A DNA stretch of 64,000 nucleotides from an uncultured Collinsella sp. (GCA_900541065.1 UQIE01000001.1:236589-300588), one strand, 5' to 3'; positions 7,934 through 16,149 are shown, counted from the first letter of the stretch. Made by a program: numbers and translations. Notes: generated from the letters alone by a model not told the origin.

Positions 7934-8362
7934 CTAATCCTCGACCTCGACGAGCTCGATATCGAAGTTGAGATCCTTGCCGGCAAGCTCGTGGTTGGCA
8001 TCGAGCGTCACAGCCTCGGGCGTCACGTCAATGACGACGGCGGGGACGGGCATACCGCTCGGCGTGGACAGGAAGAGCTTCATGCCCTTCTCGATCTGCT
8101 CGATGTTGGGAACCTGCTCGGCCGGGAAGGTCAGAACCATCTCGGGATTGTGCTCGCCGTAGGCATCGGCAGCAGGAATGTGCACGGTCTTCTTCTCGCC
8201 CACCTGCATGTCGACAACAGCGGCGTCGAAGCCCTTGATCATCTGACCGGCACCGCAGGTGAACTCCAGCGGCTCGCCGCGATCGTAGGAGCTATCGAAC
8301 TGCGTGCCGTCGTCGAGCGTGCCGCGATAATGGGTCTTGACCTTCTTGCCCTGGTTGGACAT
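7934..8362 (-). CDS. slyD: SlyD-like FKBP-type peptidyl-prolyl isomerase
   Basis: A 142-residue FKBP-type prolyl isomerase and chaperone. The FKBP core is seen in HYRGTLDDGTQFDSS and AGQMIKGFDAAVVDMQVGE. The inserted chaperone flap (about residues 66-120) contains AYGEHNPEMV. Nucleus-typical SlyD metal binding uses a His/Cys-rich tail, which is absent here; the protein ends LVEVED. The ATG at 8362 has CGGAGG seven bases upstream. Pairing with a UreE-like gene recalls the known link of SlyD to nickel enzyme maturation. Confidence 0.9.
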   Translation of the reverse strand: MSNQGKKVKTHYRGTLDDGTQFDSSYDRGEPLEFTCGAGQMIKGFDAAVVDMQVGEKKTVHIPAADAYGEHNPEMVLTFPAEQVPNIEQIEKGMKLFLSTPSGMPVPAVVIDVTPEAVTLDANHELAGKDLNFDIELVEVED

Positions 8363-8482
8363 GGTAACCTCCGTGATAAGGGCGGCGCACAACGCAGGCC
8401 GCCGTGAACATATGGCGCTAACTATACCCTAGTCATACAATTCAATGACAGTTTGCAAAGAAACGCTGCAACCGGAGGAACC

Positions 8483-9496
8483 ATGGCATATCCCGTATTT
8501 GACCTACACTGCGACACCGCCGACCGAATCGGCTGGGCCACGCTCGATCTCGACCTGCGCTTTACCGCCGGCACCGACGGTTATTTCCCCGGCGACGAAA
8601 CGCATCCGCAAGATTTCGACCTCATCGAGGGCAACGCCTGCGCCATCTCGCTCGCAAAGATCGGCAACACGCCGTGGGCACAGTGCTTCGCCACGTTTGT
8701 CCCCGACGAGATTCCCACCGCCCACGCCGCGCGCTTCCAGGCGCAAATCATGGCGCATATGAGCGGCCAGGCAATGCTCAACCACGACCGCATGGTCAAC
8801 GTACGCAGCGCCGCAGACATTCGCCCCGCGCTCAAGGACGGTAAAGTCGCTTGCATCCACACCATCGAAAACGCCACGTTCTTTGCCGAGGACCCCGCAC
8901 TGATCGAGGTGCTCAAGAGCTTGGGCGTGCTTATGTCGTCACTCAGCTGGAACGCGCAGGGACCGCTCGCGAGCGGACACGATACCCACGCCGGCCTCAC
9001 CGCCGCCGGCATCGAGGCGCTTGCGCAGATGGAGCACGCCGGCATGGTACTCGACGTCTCCCACCTCAACGATGAGTGCTTTGACGAGGTTGTCGCCCAC
9101 GCCACGCGTCCCTTCGTCGCCAGCCACTCCAACTCCCGCACCGTCTGCAGCGTCAAGCGCAACCTCACCGACGACCAGTTCCGCACCATTCGCGACATGG
9201 GCGGTATCGTCGGCCTCAACTACTGCAGCGAGTTCCTATCCAACGACGCAACCGACAAGACCGCCGCAGACGTCACCTTCGACCAGCTGGCGGCACATAT
9301 CGAGCACTGGCTCGACCTGGGCGGCAAGGACGTCATCGCGCTCGGCGGCGACTGGGACGGTGCCACGGTGCCCGCTTTCCTCTCCGATGCCAGCATGATG
9401 CCCGAGTTCCAGAACATGCTTTCCAAGCATTTTGGCAAGACCGTGATGCAGAAGCTCTGTAGCGACAACGCGCTTGCCTTCTTTGAGCGTTATTAA
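8483..9496 (+). CDS. Peptidase family M19 (membrane/renal-type dipeptidase)
   Basis: A 337-residue zinc dipeptidase of the amidohydrolase fold. The first metal motif HCDT is at residues 9-12, and the bridging Glu is likely in CIHTIENA. Ligand histidines lie in LDVSHLNDECF and ASHSNSRTVC, and a GGDWDGA segment matches the GSDFDG motif of the family. No signal peptide is seen, so it probably acts in the cytoplasm on dipeptides, possibly those with a D-residue. The ATG at 8483 has CGGAGGA seven bases before it; it is monocistronic with a hairpin behind it. Confidence 0.9.
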   Translation: MAYPVFDLHCDTADRIGWATLDLDLRFTAGTDGYFPGDETHPQDFDLIEGNACAISLAKIGNTPWAQCFATFVPDEIPTAHAARFQAQIMAHMSGQAMLNHDRMVNVRSAADIRPALKDGKVACIHTIENATFFAEDPALIEVLKSLGVLMSSLSWNAQGPLASGHDTHAGLTAAGIEALAQMEHAGMVLDVSHLNDECFDEVVAHATRPFVASHSNSRTVCSVKRNLTDDQFRTIRDMGGIVGLNYCSEFLSNDATDKTAADVTFDQLAAHIEHWLDLGGKDVIALGGDWDGATVPAFLSDASMMPEFQNMLSKHFGKTVMQKLCSDNALAFFERY

Positions 9497-9512
9497 TTTC
9501 ACATCCCTTGAG

Positions 9513-9548
9513 CGGGCCGGCATGCCGAACGGTCGACATGCCGGCCCG
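9513..9548 (+). terminator. 12-bp hairpin after the M19 dipeptidase
   Basis: CGGGCCGGCATG (9513-9524) pairs perfectly with 9537-9548. It lies 16 bases past the dipeptidase stop. No T-run follows, so it is a terminator candidate of moderate strength. It also argues against upstream starts for the next gene. Confidence 0.55.
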
Positions 9549-9570
9549 TCCCCAATCTGAAGGACCGCTT

Positions 9571-10347
9571 TTGACGCAGCAATTTACGATTTCCATATCC
9601 CGACCGGATGGGACGCCCATCTCCGTCGTCGTTACCAAAAAGCGCGTCAAAAACTTCAACCTACGCGTCACATCAAGCGGTGAGGTCCACGCCAGCGCAC
9701 CGCTCGGCGCCAGCCGCGAGCGCATCGAGGCATTTGTGAAGCGCAACAGCACCTGGATTGTCAGCCGACTTGCCAAGCGCGAGCAACATCAGGCGACGGC
9801 GCGAGAGCCGCTCAGCACCTCGTCCGTCATTGCACTTTGGGGCAAGCCCATCACGGTACAGGATGCACTCGATCACAACTTTGCATCACCCGCGCCGCGG
9901 CCCAAGCAGGCCACCTTCGCAAGCTTTATGGGTACCGACGAATCGGACGAAGGCCCACAGGCCAAGCGGCGTGCAATCCTCGACGGCCTAACGTCCGACG
10001 AGCTCCAAGCCCACATCAGCCAGCTTTATACGACCGAGGTCACCGCAGCGCTACGCGACATCGTGCACGCATACGAAATCACAATGAGTGTCGCCGTTTC
10101 CCGCGTCTCCGTGCGCAGCATGAAAACGCGCTGGGGATCATGCACGCCCAAGACCGGAGCCATTCGCATCGCACGCGAACTTGCCGCTTATCCCATCGAG
10201 TGTCTCGACATGGTTGTCGCCCACGAGCTCGTCCACTTGCTCGAGCCAAGCCACAATCAGCGGTTTCACGCCCTGCTCGACAGGTACTGCCCCAACAATA
10301 GAGCGCTGTCGCAGCGGCTCAAGCAGCCACCCATAGAGACGTATTAG
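9571..10347 (+). CDS. YgjP/WSS-like zinc metallopeptidase (DUF45)
   Basis: A 258-residue member of the YgjP-like metallopeptidase family. The signature MKTRWGSC is followed by the zinc helix HELVHLLEPSHNQRFH, with H218, E219 and H222 plus a later His. The insert near residues 95-140 is longer and more polar than in short YgjP proteins. Start choice: TTG at 9571 has GAAGGA six bases upstream, whereas in-frame starts at 9508 or 9538 would overlap the hairpin behind the dipeptidase. The substrate is unknown. It converges with folB, only six bases apart. Confidence 0.85.
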   Translation: MTQQFTISISRPDGTPISVVVTKKRVKNFNLRVTSSGEVHASAPLGASRERIEAFVKRNSTWIVSRLAKREQHQATAREPLSTSSVIALWGKPITVQDALDHNFASPAPRPKQATFASFMGTDESDEGPQAKRRAILDGLTSDELQAHISQLYTTEVTAALRDIVHAYEITMSVAVSRVSVRSMKTRWGSCTPKTGAIRIARELAAYPIECLDMVVAHELVHLLEPSHNQRFHALLDRYCPNNRALSQRLKQPPIETY

Positions 10348-10353
10348 AACCGG

Positions 10354-10839
10354 TTAGCGCACGCGCTCGATCTCGACGCCGCAGCTTGCCAGGGGAAGAC
10401 CGACGGGCGCCCAAGGCTTATCGAGCTTAACACGCACGCCAAGCAGCAAGGGGTAACGACGCAGCAGCATCTGGGCCACACCCTCGGCTGCCGCCTCGAT
10501 GAGTTTAAACGTATGCTCGCGCAGATAGCCATCGACATCGTGGCACACCGAGCCGTAGTCAATCGAGGCGTCCAGGTTATCGTGCTCCCCCGCTGCACGC
10601 AGGTCGGCATAGAGCACCAAGGACACGATGAACTTCTGGCCCAGCGCGTTCTCTTCGGGATACACGCCGTGGTTGGCAAAGACCTCGAGACCGTCGATAG
10701 TAATGCGATCGGCATGGCGCAGATCGTCATAGCTCACGTGGGGCACCGCCGTTGCGGTGGATATTTCGCCCCTTCCACGGCGGGCGAGCTCGGCGCCTTC
10801 AGTCTTGGTTGCATTCTCGGGCAGTTTCTTGTTGCTCAT
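10354..10839 (-). CDS. folB: Dihydroneopterin aldolase
   Basis: Converts dihydroneopterin to 6-hydroxymethyl-dihydropterin and glycolaldehyde in folate synthesis. The FolB core begins near residue 44 (ADRITIDGLEVFANHGVYPEE), with the pterin-binding Glu, and ends with the catalytic Lys in VKLDKPWAP. Forty residues precede the core, so the protein (161 aa) is longer than the usual 120. It lies downstream of the HD-domain gene and folE in the same direction. Confidence 0.92.
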   Translation of the reverse strand: MSNKKLPENATKTEGAELARRGRGEISTATAVPHVSYDDLRHADRITIDGLEVFANHGVYPEENALGQKFIVSLVLYADLRAAGEHDNLDASIDYGSVCHDVDGYLREHTFKLIEAAAEGVAQMLLRRYPLLLGVRVKLDKPWAPVGLPLASCGVEIERVR

Positions 10840-10882
10840 CGCGATCGTCTCCTTCGTTTAGAACCCCGACCGCGTAAACTAA

Positions 10883-11464
10883 CTACACGCGAATCGACAG
10901 GTTCTTTTTATCATCGCTCCAGTTGCAAGCATTGCGCGCGGGGCATGCAAAGCAGGCGCGCGACGCTTTGTCGGCTGCATAGAGCAAACGCTCAAGCGGT
11001 TGGCTGTTCACGCGCAGCTTTCGATGGCCCAGAATGGCCGTCTTAATGGCTGCGGCATCGGCCGGCTCAAACGCCACGTCATCGGGCATGCCGCCGAGAA
11101 TTGCATCAGCGACGCGTTCGCTTGCAACATCATGGGATATACCCGATTCATACTGTTCATCTTTGCCGATATCGTGAAGAAGTGCCGTGGCGTAGATGAC
11201 CTCGCGGTCAAACTCGAGATCTTCCTCGAGATTCTTGATCCACATAATGCGAGCGACATCGAGCAGATGGTCGATACCGTGGCGGCAGAAGATGCGCCCC
11301 GATTCCAGCTGAGCAATGTTGCCCAGGTGGCGCCGGAACAGGCCGTTGGCACAGATGTAATCGATACGAGGCATGACGCCAAAAGGCGCCAGGCCCGAAG
11401 CCATAAAACCGCGACGCGGCGTTCCCTCGTCAGTATTCGATGTAAAGTCGTTGACGACTCTCAT
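10883..11464 (-). CDS. HD-domain phosphohydrolase in folate cluster
   Basis: A 193-residue HD-fold hydrolase. The metal set is visible as His in CRHGIDHLLDV, His-Asp in LLHDIGKD and Asp in YAADKASR. A C-terminal Cys cluster (CFACPARNACNW) may bind zinc or a metal cluster. It begins two bases after the folE stop and is followed by folB, so it sits exactly between two folate enzymes whose connecting step needs removal of phosphates from dihydroneopterin triphosphate. A role there is inferred; general nucleotidase or tRNA-linked functions are alternatives. Confidence 0.8.
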   Translation of the reverse strand: MRVVNDFTSNTDEGTPRRGFMASGLAPFGVMPRIDYICANGLFRRHLGNIAQLESGRIFCRHGIDHLLDVARIMWIKNLEEDLEFDREVIYATALLHDIGKDEQYESGISHDVASERVADAILGGMPDDVAFEPADAAAIKTAILGHRKLRVNSQPLERLLYAADKASRACFACPARNACNWSDDKKNLSIRV

Positions 11465-11466
11465 AG

Positions 11467-12024
11467 TTAGCGTCCCAGCATCCTAAAGAAACGCTCTTCG
11501 AGCGCGGGGTCGGTCTCAAAGACGCCGCGGCGAGCGAGCGTCACGGTCTTGGTGCCGGGCTTTTGCACGCCGCGCATGGTCATGCACATATGCTCAGCTT
11601 CCATGAGCACAATCGCTCCCTGGGGAGCGAGATATTCCATGAGGGCATCGGCAACCTGTGCACACAACTGCTCCTGCAGCTGCAGACGACGGGCATAGAC
11701 TTCAACCGTGCGAGCGAGCTTAGACAGACCCGCCACGCGACCGTTAGGGATATAGCCGATCGCAGCCTTGCCATAAAACGGCAGCAGATGGTGCTCGCAC
11801 AGCGAGTAAAACGTAATGTCGCGCTCAATAACCAAGTCGTTCGAAGCGACGGCAAAGGTTTTGGACAGGTGCTCCTCGGCACTCTGATCCATACCGCCGG
11901 CGATCTCACCATACATACGGGCAACGCGCGCCGGGGTCTCCAGCAGGCCCTCACGAGTTGGGTCCTCGCCTATGCCCTCAAGCAACAGCTTAATGGCGGC
12001 CTCGACTTTTTCCTGATCGACCAT
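11467..12024 (-). CDS. folE: GTP cyclohydrolase I
   Basis: Makes 7,8-dihydroneopterin triphosphate from GTP, the first step of folate synthesis. The 186-residue protein carries the zinc ligands C76 and H79 (SLCEHHLLPF) and C147 (HMCMTMRG), plus the family motif GLSKLAR near 99. I place the start at 12024 (MVDQEKVEAA), which has GTGAGG six bases upstream; an extension to 12087 lacks homology. It heads the folE-HD-folB run. Confidence 0.95.
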   Translation of the reverse strand: MVDQEKVEAAIKLLLEGIGEDPTREGLLETPARVARMYGEIAGGMDQSAEEHLSKTFAVASNDLVIERDITFYSLCEHHLLPFYGKAAIGYIPNGRVAGLSKLARTVEVYARRLQLQEQLCAQVADALMEYLAPQGAIVLMEAEHMCMTMRGVQKPGTKTVTLARRGVFETDPALEERFFRMLGR

Positions 12025-12090
12025 CTGGGCCTCACTTTTCCGATTTTGCGTTCGCGCTATGGTACCACGCCCTTTGGCATCGGCCACAAG

Positions 12091-12672
12091 CTACATAGTA
12101 TGGGTCGAATAGACTGGATCGTCCCGCCAAAGCTCCACAGCGTCGCAAAGCGCAACGCCCTCACGCACAGCGCGGTCGCGCGTAGCGTTCATATCGATCA
12201 CACGCTGGTTACTCGAGCCCCTAAAACGCAATGAGATATCGTACAGATCCTGAACAAACGGGCCATCCACCAACATATCGAGGCAGGCAAGGATACGGTC
12301 CGTCGCCTCGGTATGGTGACGACCACCCGGCATAAGCTCCTCGAGCACGTCGCCGGTAAAGCACCAAATGGTCTTGCCCGACCCTGCAGGATAGGCCGCA
12401 CGCACGCGTTCGATAAAGTCAACAAGCCCCACCTGATTCTCGGGCTCCATAGGCTCGCCGCCCAGAATCGTCAGGCCATCGATAAAGGGATGATCGAGAC
12501 TCTCGATAATCTTATCCTCGACGGCGCGATCGAACGGCTCGCCCGCAGCAAAGTCCCACGCGACAGAGTTAAAGCAATTCTTGCACCCACGACGGCACCC
12601 GCTCACAAACAGAGAAGTACGAACGCCTTCCCCATCAGCAATGTCGAAATACTTAATGTTCGCGTAGTTCAT
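12091..12672 (-). CDS. nrdG: Anaerobic ribonucleotide reductase activating protein
   Basis: A radical SAM enzyme that generates the glycyl radical on NrdD. The 193-residue protein has the cluster motif CRRGCKNC (C26, C30, C33), followed by the SAM-binding GGEPM near 86. ATG at 12672 (MNYANIKYFDI) is the family-typical start with GGGAG upstream. It lies downstream of nrdD on the same strand, but 427 bases containing two long palindromes separate them, so expression is probably uneven or uses a second promoter. Confidence 0.93.
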   Translation of the reverse strand: MNYANIKYFDIADGEGVRTSLFVSGCRRGCKNCFNSVAWDFAAGEPFDRAVEDKIIESLDHPFIDGLTILGGEPMEPENQVGLVDFIERVRAAYPAGSGKTIWCFTGDVLEELMPGGRHHTEATDRILACLDMLVDGPFVQDLYDISLRFRGSSNQRVIDMNATRDRAVREGVALCDAVELWRDDPVYSTHTM

Positions 12673-12687
12673 AGGTAACTCTCCCGG

Positions 12688-12771
12688 GAGGCCGGGACAT
12701 ATCATCCCGTCCTCAAACATTCTCGGCCTTCGGCCTGCGAAACTGCGGGCGGGACGATATGTCCCGGCCTC
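12688..12771. repeat. 84-bp palindromic element before nrdG
   Basis: Arms 12688-12703 and 12756-12771 match perfectly over 16 bp (GAGGCCGGGACATATC and its complement). Pairing continues after one mismatch into a TCCCG/CGGGA extension. A small inner hairpin GGCC-TTC-GGCC lies at the centre. The outer end touches the ribosome site region of nrdG, so folding could affect its translation. The bases 12772-12950 between this and the next palindrome show no gene. Confidence 0.8.
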
Positions 12772-12950
12772 ATGCAAAGGGTAACTCAATGAACGAAGCG
12801 AACATCGAGTATAGGGTTCGAGGTCCAATAAAAACTTTGTTGCAGCTCAACCGCCATCGCAAGCAAAGCGTTGTTGCAAGTCAACTCATTTCCGCTAAGA
12901 ACTTCGAGGAGTGAGCAGGCCGCATGCTACATCTCAACTACGTCAACTTG

Positions 12951-13087
12951 GCTGAACCGAGAGGGCCGCTTGGGCTTTTGCTCGATATGAGTTCCGCACG
13001 CAAAGAAGGCCACTTAATGTGGCCTTCGTCTTGCGCAGGACTGTCCGAAATAGCGAGCAAATGCCCAAGCGGCCCTCCCGGCTCAGC
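12951..13087. repeat. 137-bp nested palindrome after nrdD
   Basis: The core arms 12961-12975 and 13063-13077 pair perfectly over 15 bp. Imperfect pairing continues outward to 12951/13087 and inward to TTTGCTCG/CGAGCAAA. An independent inner hairpin AAGGCCAC (13006-13013) with GTGGCCTT (13019-13026) sits in the middle. It starts 12 bases past the nrdD stop and probably works as terminator or 3'-end stabiliser. Confidence 0.8.
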
Positions 13088-13099
13088 CCCGGAGCGGTA

Positions 13100-15322
13100 T
13101 TAGAGATGCAGCACGCGGTCGCGGATCTCCTCGGTTCGGCCCTGGTTCCAGAACTGGGTACCGATGTAGCCACACGTGCGACGAGCGACATTCATCTTCT
13201 CCTGGTCACGATTGCCGCAATTGGGGCACTCCCACACCAGCTTGCCGTCATCCTCGACAATCTTGATCTCACCGTCGTAGCCGCACACCTGGCAGTAGTC
13301 GCTCTTGGTGTTGAGCTCGGCGTACATGATGTTGTCGTAGATGTACTGCATCACGCGAATGACAGCCTTGAGGTTGTCCTGCATGTTGGGAACCTCGACG
13401 TAGGAGATGGCACCGCCCGGCGAAAGCTGCTGGAACATACCCTCGAACTTGAGCTTGTCGAATGCGTCGATCTCCTCGGACACGTGGACGTGGTAGCTGT
13501 TGGTGATGTAGCCCTTGTCCGTCACGCCCGGGATAATGCCAAAACGACGCTGCAGGCACTTGGCGAACTTGTAGGTCGTCGACTCAAGCGGGGTACCGTA
13601 CAGCGAGAAGTCAATATCGCTTTCGGCCTTCCACTCCGCGCACTTGTCGTTCATGCGCTGCATGACGGCCATGGCAAAGGGCGTGCCCTCCTTCTCGGTG
13701 TGGCTGTGGCCCGTCATGTACTTAACGCACTCATACAGGCCGGCATAACCCAGACTAATGGTGGAGTAACCGCCCACGAGCAACTTGTCGATCGTCTCGC
13801 CCTTCTTCAGGCGGGCGAGGGCACCGTACTGCCAAAGAATCGGTGCGGCATCCGAAAGCGTACCCATCAGACGCTCATGACGGCACAGCAGGGCGCGGTG
13901 GCACAGCTCAAGGCGCTCGTCGAAGATCTTCCAGAACTTATCCATGTCCTGATGCGAGCTCAGCGCGACATCGGGCAGGTTGATGGTCACAACGCCCTGG
14001 TTAAAGCGACCGTAGTACTTGGGCTTGTTCGGGTCATAGTTCAGCGCGTTGGCCACGTTGTTAAATCCGTTACCGGAGCGGTCGGGCGTCAGGAAGCTGC
14101 GGCAACCCATGCAGGTATAGCAGTCGCCGTTGCCCGCGGTCTCGCCCTTCGACAGCTTGAGCTCGCGCATCTTCTTCTCGGAGATGTAGTCGGGCACCAT
14201 GCGCTTGGCGGTGCACTTCGCAGCCAGCTGAGTCAGGTAGAAGTACGGGGAATCCTCGTGAACGTTATCGTCCTCGAGCACGTAGATGAGCTTGGGGAAC
14301 GCCGGGGTGATCCACACGCCGGCTTCGTTCTTAACGCCCTCATAGCGCTGACGAAGCGTCTCCTCCACAATCATGGCAAGGTCATGCTTCTCCTGGGGCG
14401 TACGGGCCTCATTGAGATACATAAAGACCGTCACGAACGGCGCCTGGCCATTCGTGGTCATAAGGGTCACGACCTGATACTGAATCGTCTGAACGCCGCG
14501 ACGGATCTCGTCACGCAGACGGTCCTCAACGACCTCGCGGACCTTTTCGGGAGATGCGGAAACGCCGAGCTCCTCGAGCTCGCGGGCGACCTCGCCGCGA
14601 ATCTTTTGACGGCTCACCTCGACGAACGGGGCAAGATGGGTCAGCGAAATCGACTGGCCACCGTACTGGGAGGAAGCAACCTGAGCGATGATCTGCGTCG
14701 CGATGTTGCAGGCAGTCGAGAAGCTGTGCGGCTTCTCAATCAGCGTACCCGAAATAACAGTACCGTTCTGGAGCATATCCTCCAGGTTCACCAGGTCGCA
14801 GTTATGCATGTGCTGGGCAAAGTAGTCCGAATCATGGAAGTGAATCAGACCCTCATTGTGAGCATCCACAATCTCCTGGGGCAGCAGCACACGCTGGGTC
14901 AGGTCCTTGGAGATCTCGCCGGCCATGTAGTCACGCTGAACGGAATTGACGGTCGGGTTCTTGTTGGAGTTCTCCTGCTTGACCTCTTCGTTGTTGCACT
15001 CAATCAGCGACAGAATCTTGTCGTCGGTCGTGTTCTTCTGGCGCTTCAGGCTCTGAACATAGCGATAGATGATGTAATGGCGAGCGACCTCGTAGCAGTC
15101 GAGACGCATAATCTCGTCCTCGACCAGATCCTGAATCTCCTCGACCGACACGGTGTGGCCCGCGTTCTCGCATGCCTCGGCGACGTTTTGTGCCGCGTAA
15201 ACCACCTGGCGGTCGGTAAGACGAGATCTCTCCTCGACCTCCAAGTTTGCGGCGCGGATGGCATTGACAATCTTATCGATGTCAAAGACAACCTCGGTGC
15301 CGCTGCGCTTGATGATCTTCAT
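13100..15322 (-). CDS. nrdD: Anaerobic (class III) ribonucleoside-triphosphate reductase
   Basis: Reduces ribonucleotides to deoxyribonucleotides without oxygen. The 740 residues show an N-terminal ATP cone (KIIKRSGTEVVFDIDKI), the catalytic barrel with the CYTCMGCRSF segment, a C-terminal zinc ribbon (CQVC and CPNC) and the glycyl radical loop RRTCGYIG with the radical Gly at about 718. Its presence marks an organism able to make DNA anaerobically. A 5' leader of more than 200 bases and two NrdR-like boxes precede it. Activation needs the NrdG encoded downstream. Confidence 0.97.
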   Translation of the reverse strand: MKIIKRSGTEVVFDIDKIVNAIRAANLEVEERSRLTDRQVVYAAQNVAEACENAGHTVSVEEIQDLVEDEIMRLDCYEVARHYIIYRYVQSLKRQKNTTDDKILSLIECNNEEVKQENSNKNPTVNSVQRDYMAGEISKDLTQRVLLPQEIVDAHNEGLIHFHDSDYFAQHMHNCDLVNLEDMLQNGTVISGTLIEKPHSFSTACNIATQIIAQVASSQYGGQSISLTHLAPFVEVSRQKIRGEVARELEELGVSASPEKVREVVEDRLRDEIRRGVQTIQYQVVTLMTTNGQAPFVTVFMYLNEARTPQEKHDLAMIVEETLRQRYEGVKNEAGVWITPAFPKLIYVLEDDNVHEDSPYFYLTQLAAKCTAKRMVPDYISEKKMRELKLSKGETAGNGDCYTCMGCRSFLTPDRSGNGFNNVANALNYDPNKPKYYGRFNQGVVTINLPDVALSSHQDMDKFWKIFDERLELCHRALLCRHERLMGTLSDAAPILWQYGALARLKKGETIDKLLVGGYSTISLGYAGLYECVKYMTGHSHTEKEGTPFAMAVMQRMNDKCAEWKAESDIDFSLYGTPLESTTYKFAKCLQRRFGIIPGVTDKGYITNSYHVHVSEEIDAFDKLKFEGMFQQLSPGGAISYVEVPNMQDNLKAVIRVMQYIYDNIMYAELNTKSDYCQVCGYDGEIKIVEDDGKLVWECPNCGNRDQEKMNVARRTCGYIGTQFWNQGRTEEIRDRVLHL

Positions 15323-15350
15323 CCTCTTGCCTCTTTCGCGTCGAAATCGT

Positions 15351-15416
15351 ATTGCGCTTCAGAGCCAAACGATGCCCGGCAGGGCTTGCCCCTGTCTTGC
15401 GGCGCCGTCGCGCAAT
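15351..15416 (-). ncRNA. Candidate structured RNA in the nrdD leader
   Basis: Within the nrdD 5' leader, a 7-bp closing stem (ATTGCGC 15351-15357 with GCGCAAT 15410-15416) encloses about 50 bases. These contain a second hairpin, CAGGG with CCCTG (15380-15394, 5-base loop), and a GGCGCC self-complement. The layout is like a small cis-regulatory RNA close to the nrdD start. I could not match it to a known riboswitch class, so the call is tentative. Confidence 0.3.
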
Positions 15417-15546
15417 CTGTGTTTTCGAATACCATAGGCCCTCATGCGGACAATCCTCGCAGCCAATCAAGGGGCTCGAAGATCCATCCAAATGGGGCGA
15501 ATAAGGTCCTCGTTCTCTGTCCGCCATCTATCATACGACAAAGAGG

Positions 15547-15594
15547 CATCTATATCCTGTATTCTTTTTTTAGGACAAACACAACATATAGTGT
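15547..15594 (-). promoter_or_regulatory. Tandem NrdR-like boxes upstream of nrdD
   Basis: Two 16-bp sites resemble the NrdR box: 15579-15594 (ACACAACATATAGTGT, strong) and 15547-15562 (CATCTATATCCTGTAT, weaker). They are 32 bases apart, about three helical turns, which is the spacing typical of NrdR pairs. They lie 225-272 bases upstream of nrdD. No nrdR gene is in the window. The 303 bases from 15595 to 15897 hold no gene that I can see. Confidence 0.6.
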
Positions 15595-15897
15595 TTCAGC
15601 AGGTCAAAGCAATTAGTTATTTTGCAGACGCATTAATTATGAGGGGTTCTTGGCAAGTCGGTAAAACGTTACCAACACGGCTACCTGCATGGCAGTTATA
15701 AAACCCCCTTAGTCAAGCCGCTGACAAATCCTACCAAAACCAAGCCGCTCACGCCAAAAGAATCCAAAAGATTATGCTTGACCAACATGTTGCGGTCACG
15801 GTCGGCCAGGACGTATGCAACCTGCCGGCACCTCTACGGGGACCTTGGATCAATATTTGCTGGCATATTTGACGGCGTGCTTGGTAGCAAAACAAAA

Positions 15898-15925
15898 CAG
15901 CTCAGAGGACATAGCCTCTGAGCTG
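15898..15925 (-). terminator. Terminator after tRNA-Val
   Basis: An 11-bp perfect stem (CAGCTCAGAGG and complement) with a 6-base loop. On the minus strand it is followed by TTTTGTTTTG. It ends the Gly-Val tRNA transcript. Confidence 0.85.
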
Positions 15926-15933
15926 CGAACATT

Positions 15934-16008
15934 TGGTGGGCGTTAGAAGATTTGAACTTCTGACCTCTTCCGTGTCAGGGAAGCGCTCTCCCCCTGAGCT
16001 AAACGCCC
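15934..16008 (-). tRNA. tRNA-Val (GAC)
   Basis: Reading the minus strand gives a complete cloverleaf beginning GGGCGTTTAGCTCAG, with anticodon GAC in the loop TGACACG and a T-arm GTTCAAATC. The CCA end is encoded (TGG at 15934-15936 on the plus strand). It lies three bases downstream of tRNA-Gly. Confidence 0.95.
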
Positions 16009-16011
16009 AAA

Positions 16012-16087
16012 TGGAGCGGACAACGGGGCTCGAACCCGCGACCCCAACCTTGGCAAGGTTGTGCTCTACCAACTGAGCCATGTCCGC
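16012..16087 (-). tRNA. tRNA-Gly (GCC), copy 1
   Basis: A 76-base gene with encoded CCA, starting GCGGACATGGCTCAG, with anticodon GCC between arms AACCTT and AAGGTT. Its sequence is identical to the copies at 18134 and 18361. It is the first gene of a Gly-Val pair driven by the promoter at 16100-16149. Confidence 0.95.
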
Positions 16088-16099
16088 TTACGAGGATTA

Positions 16100-16149
16100 A
16101 TCTTACGTGATGCCCGCATCCTATGCAAGAACTTTTTTTGAAAAGTTTT
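16100..16149 (-). promoter_or_regulatory. tRNA promoter with A/T-rich inverted repeat
   Basis: On the minus strand: an A/T-rich inverted repeat (16130-16149), then TTGCAT (16123-16128), 17 bases, then TAAGAT (16100-16105). The start site would be a few bases before tRNA-Gly. The same layout occurs at the other two tRNA promoters in the window. Confidence 0.75.

Noticed and set aside
15323..15540. Cobalamin or c-di-GMP riboswitch before nrdD
   Set aside because: Neither the B12 box nor the c-di-GMP aptamer core could be found, so only an unnamed structured element is reported.
13019..15616. 865-residue plus-strand frame over nrdD
   Set aside because: Antisense to the unmistakable NrdD gene, with no family motifs and repetitive Val/Leu/Gly/Arg composition.
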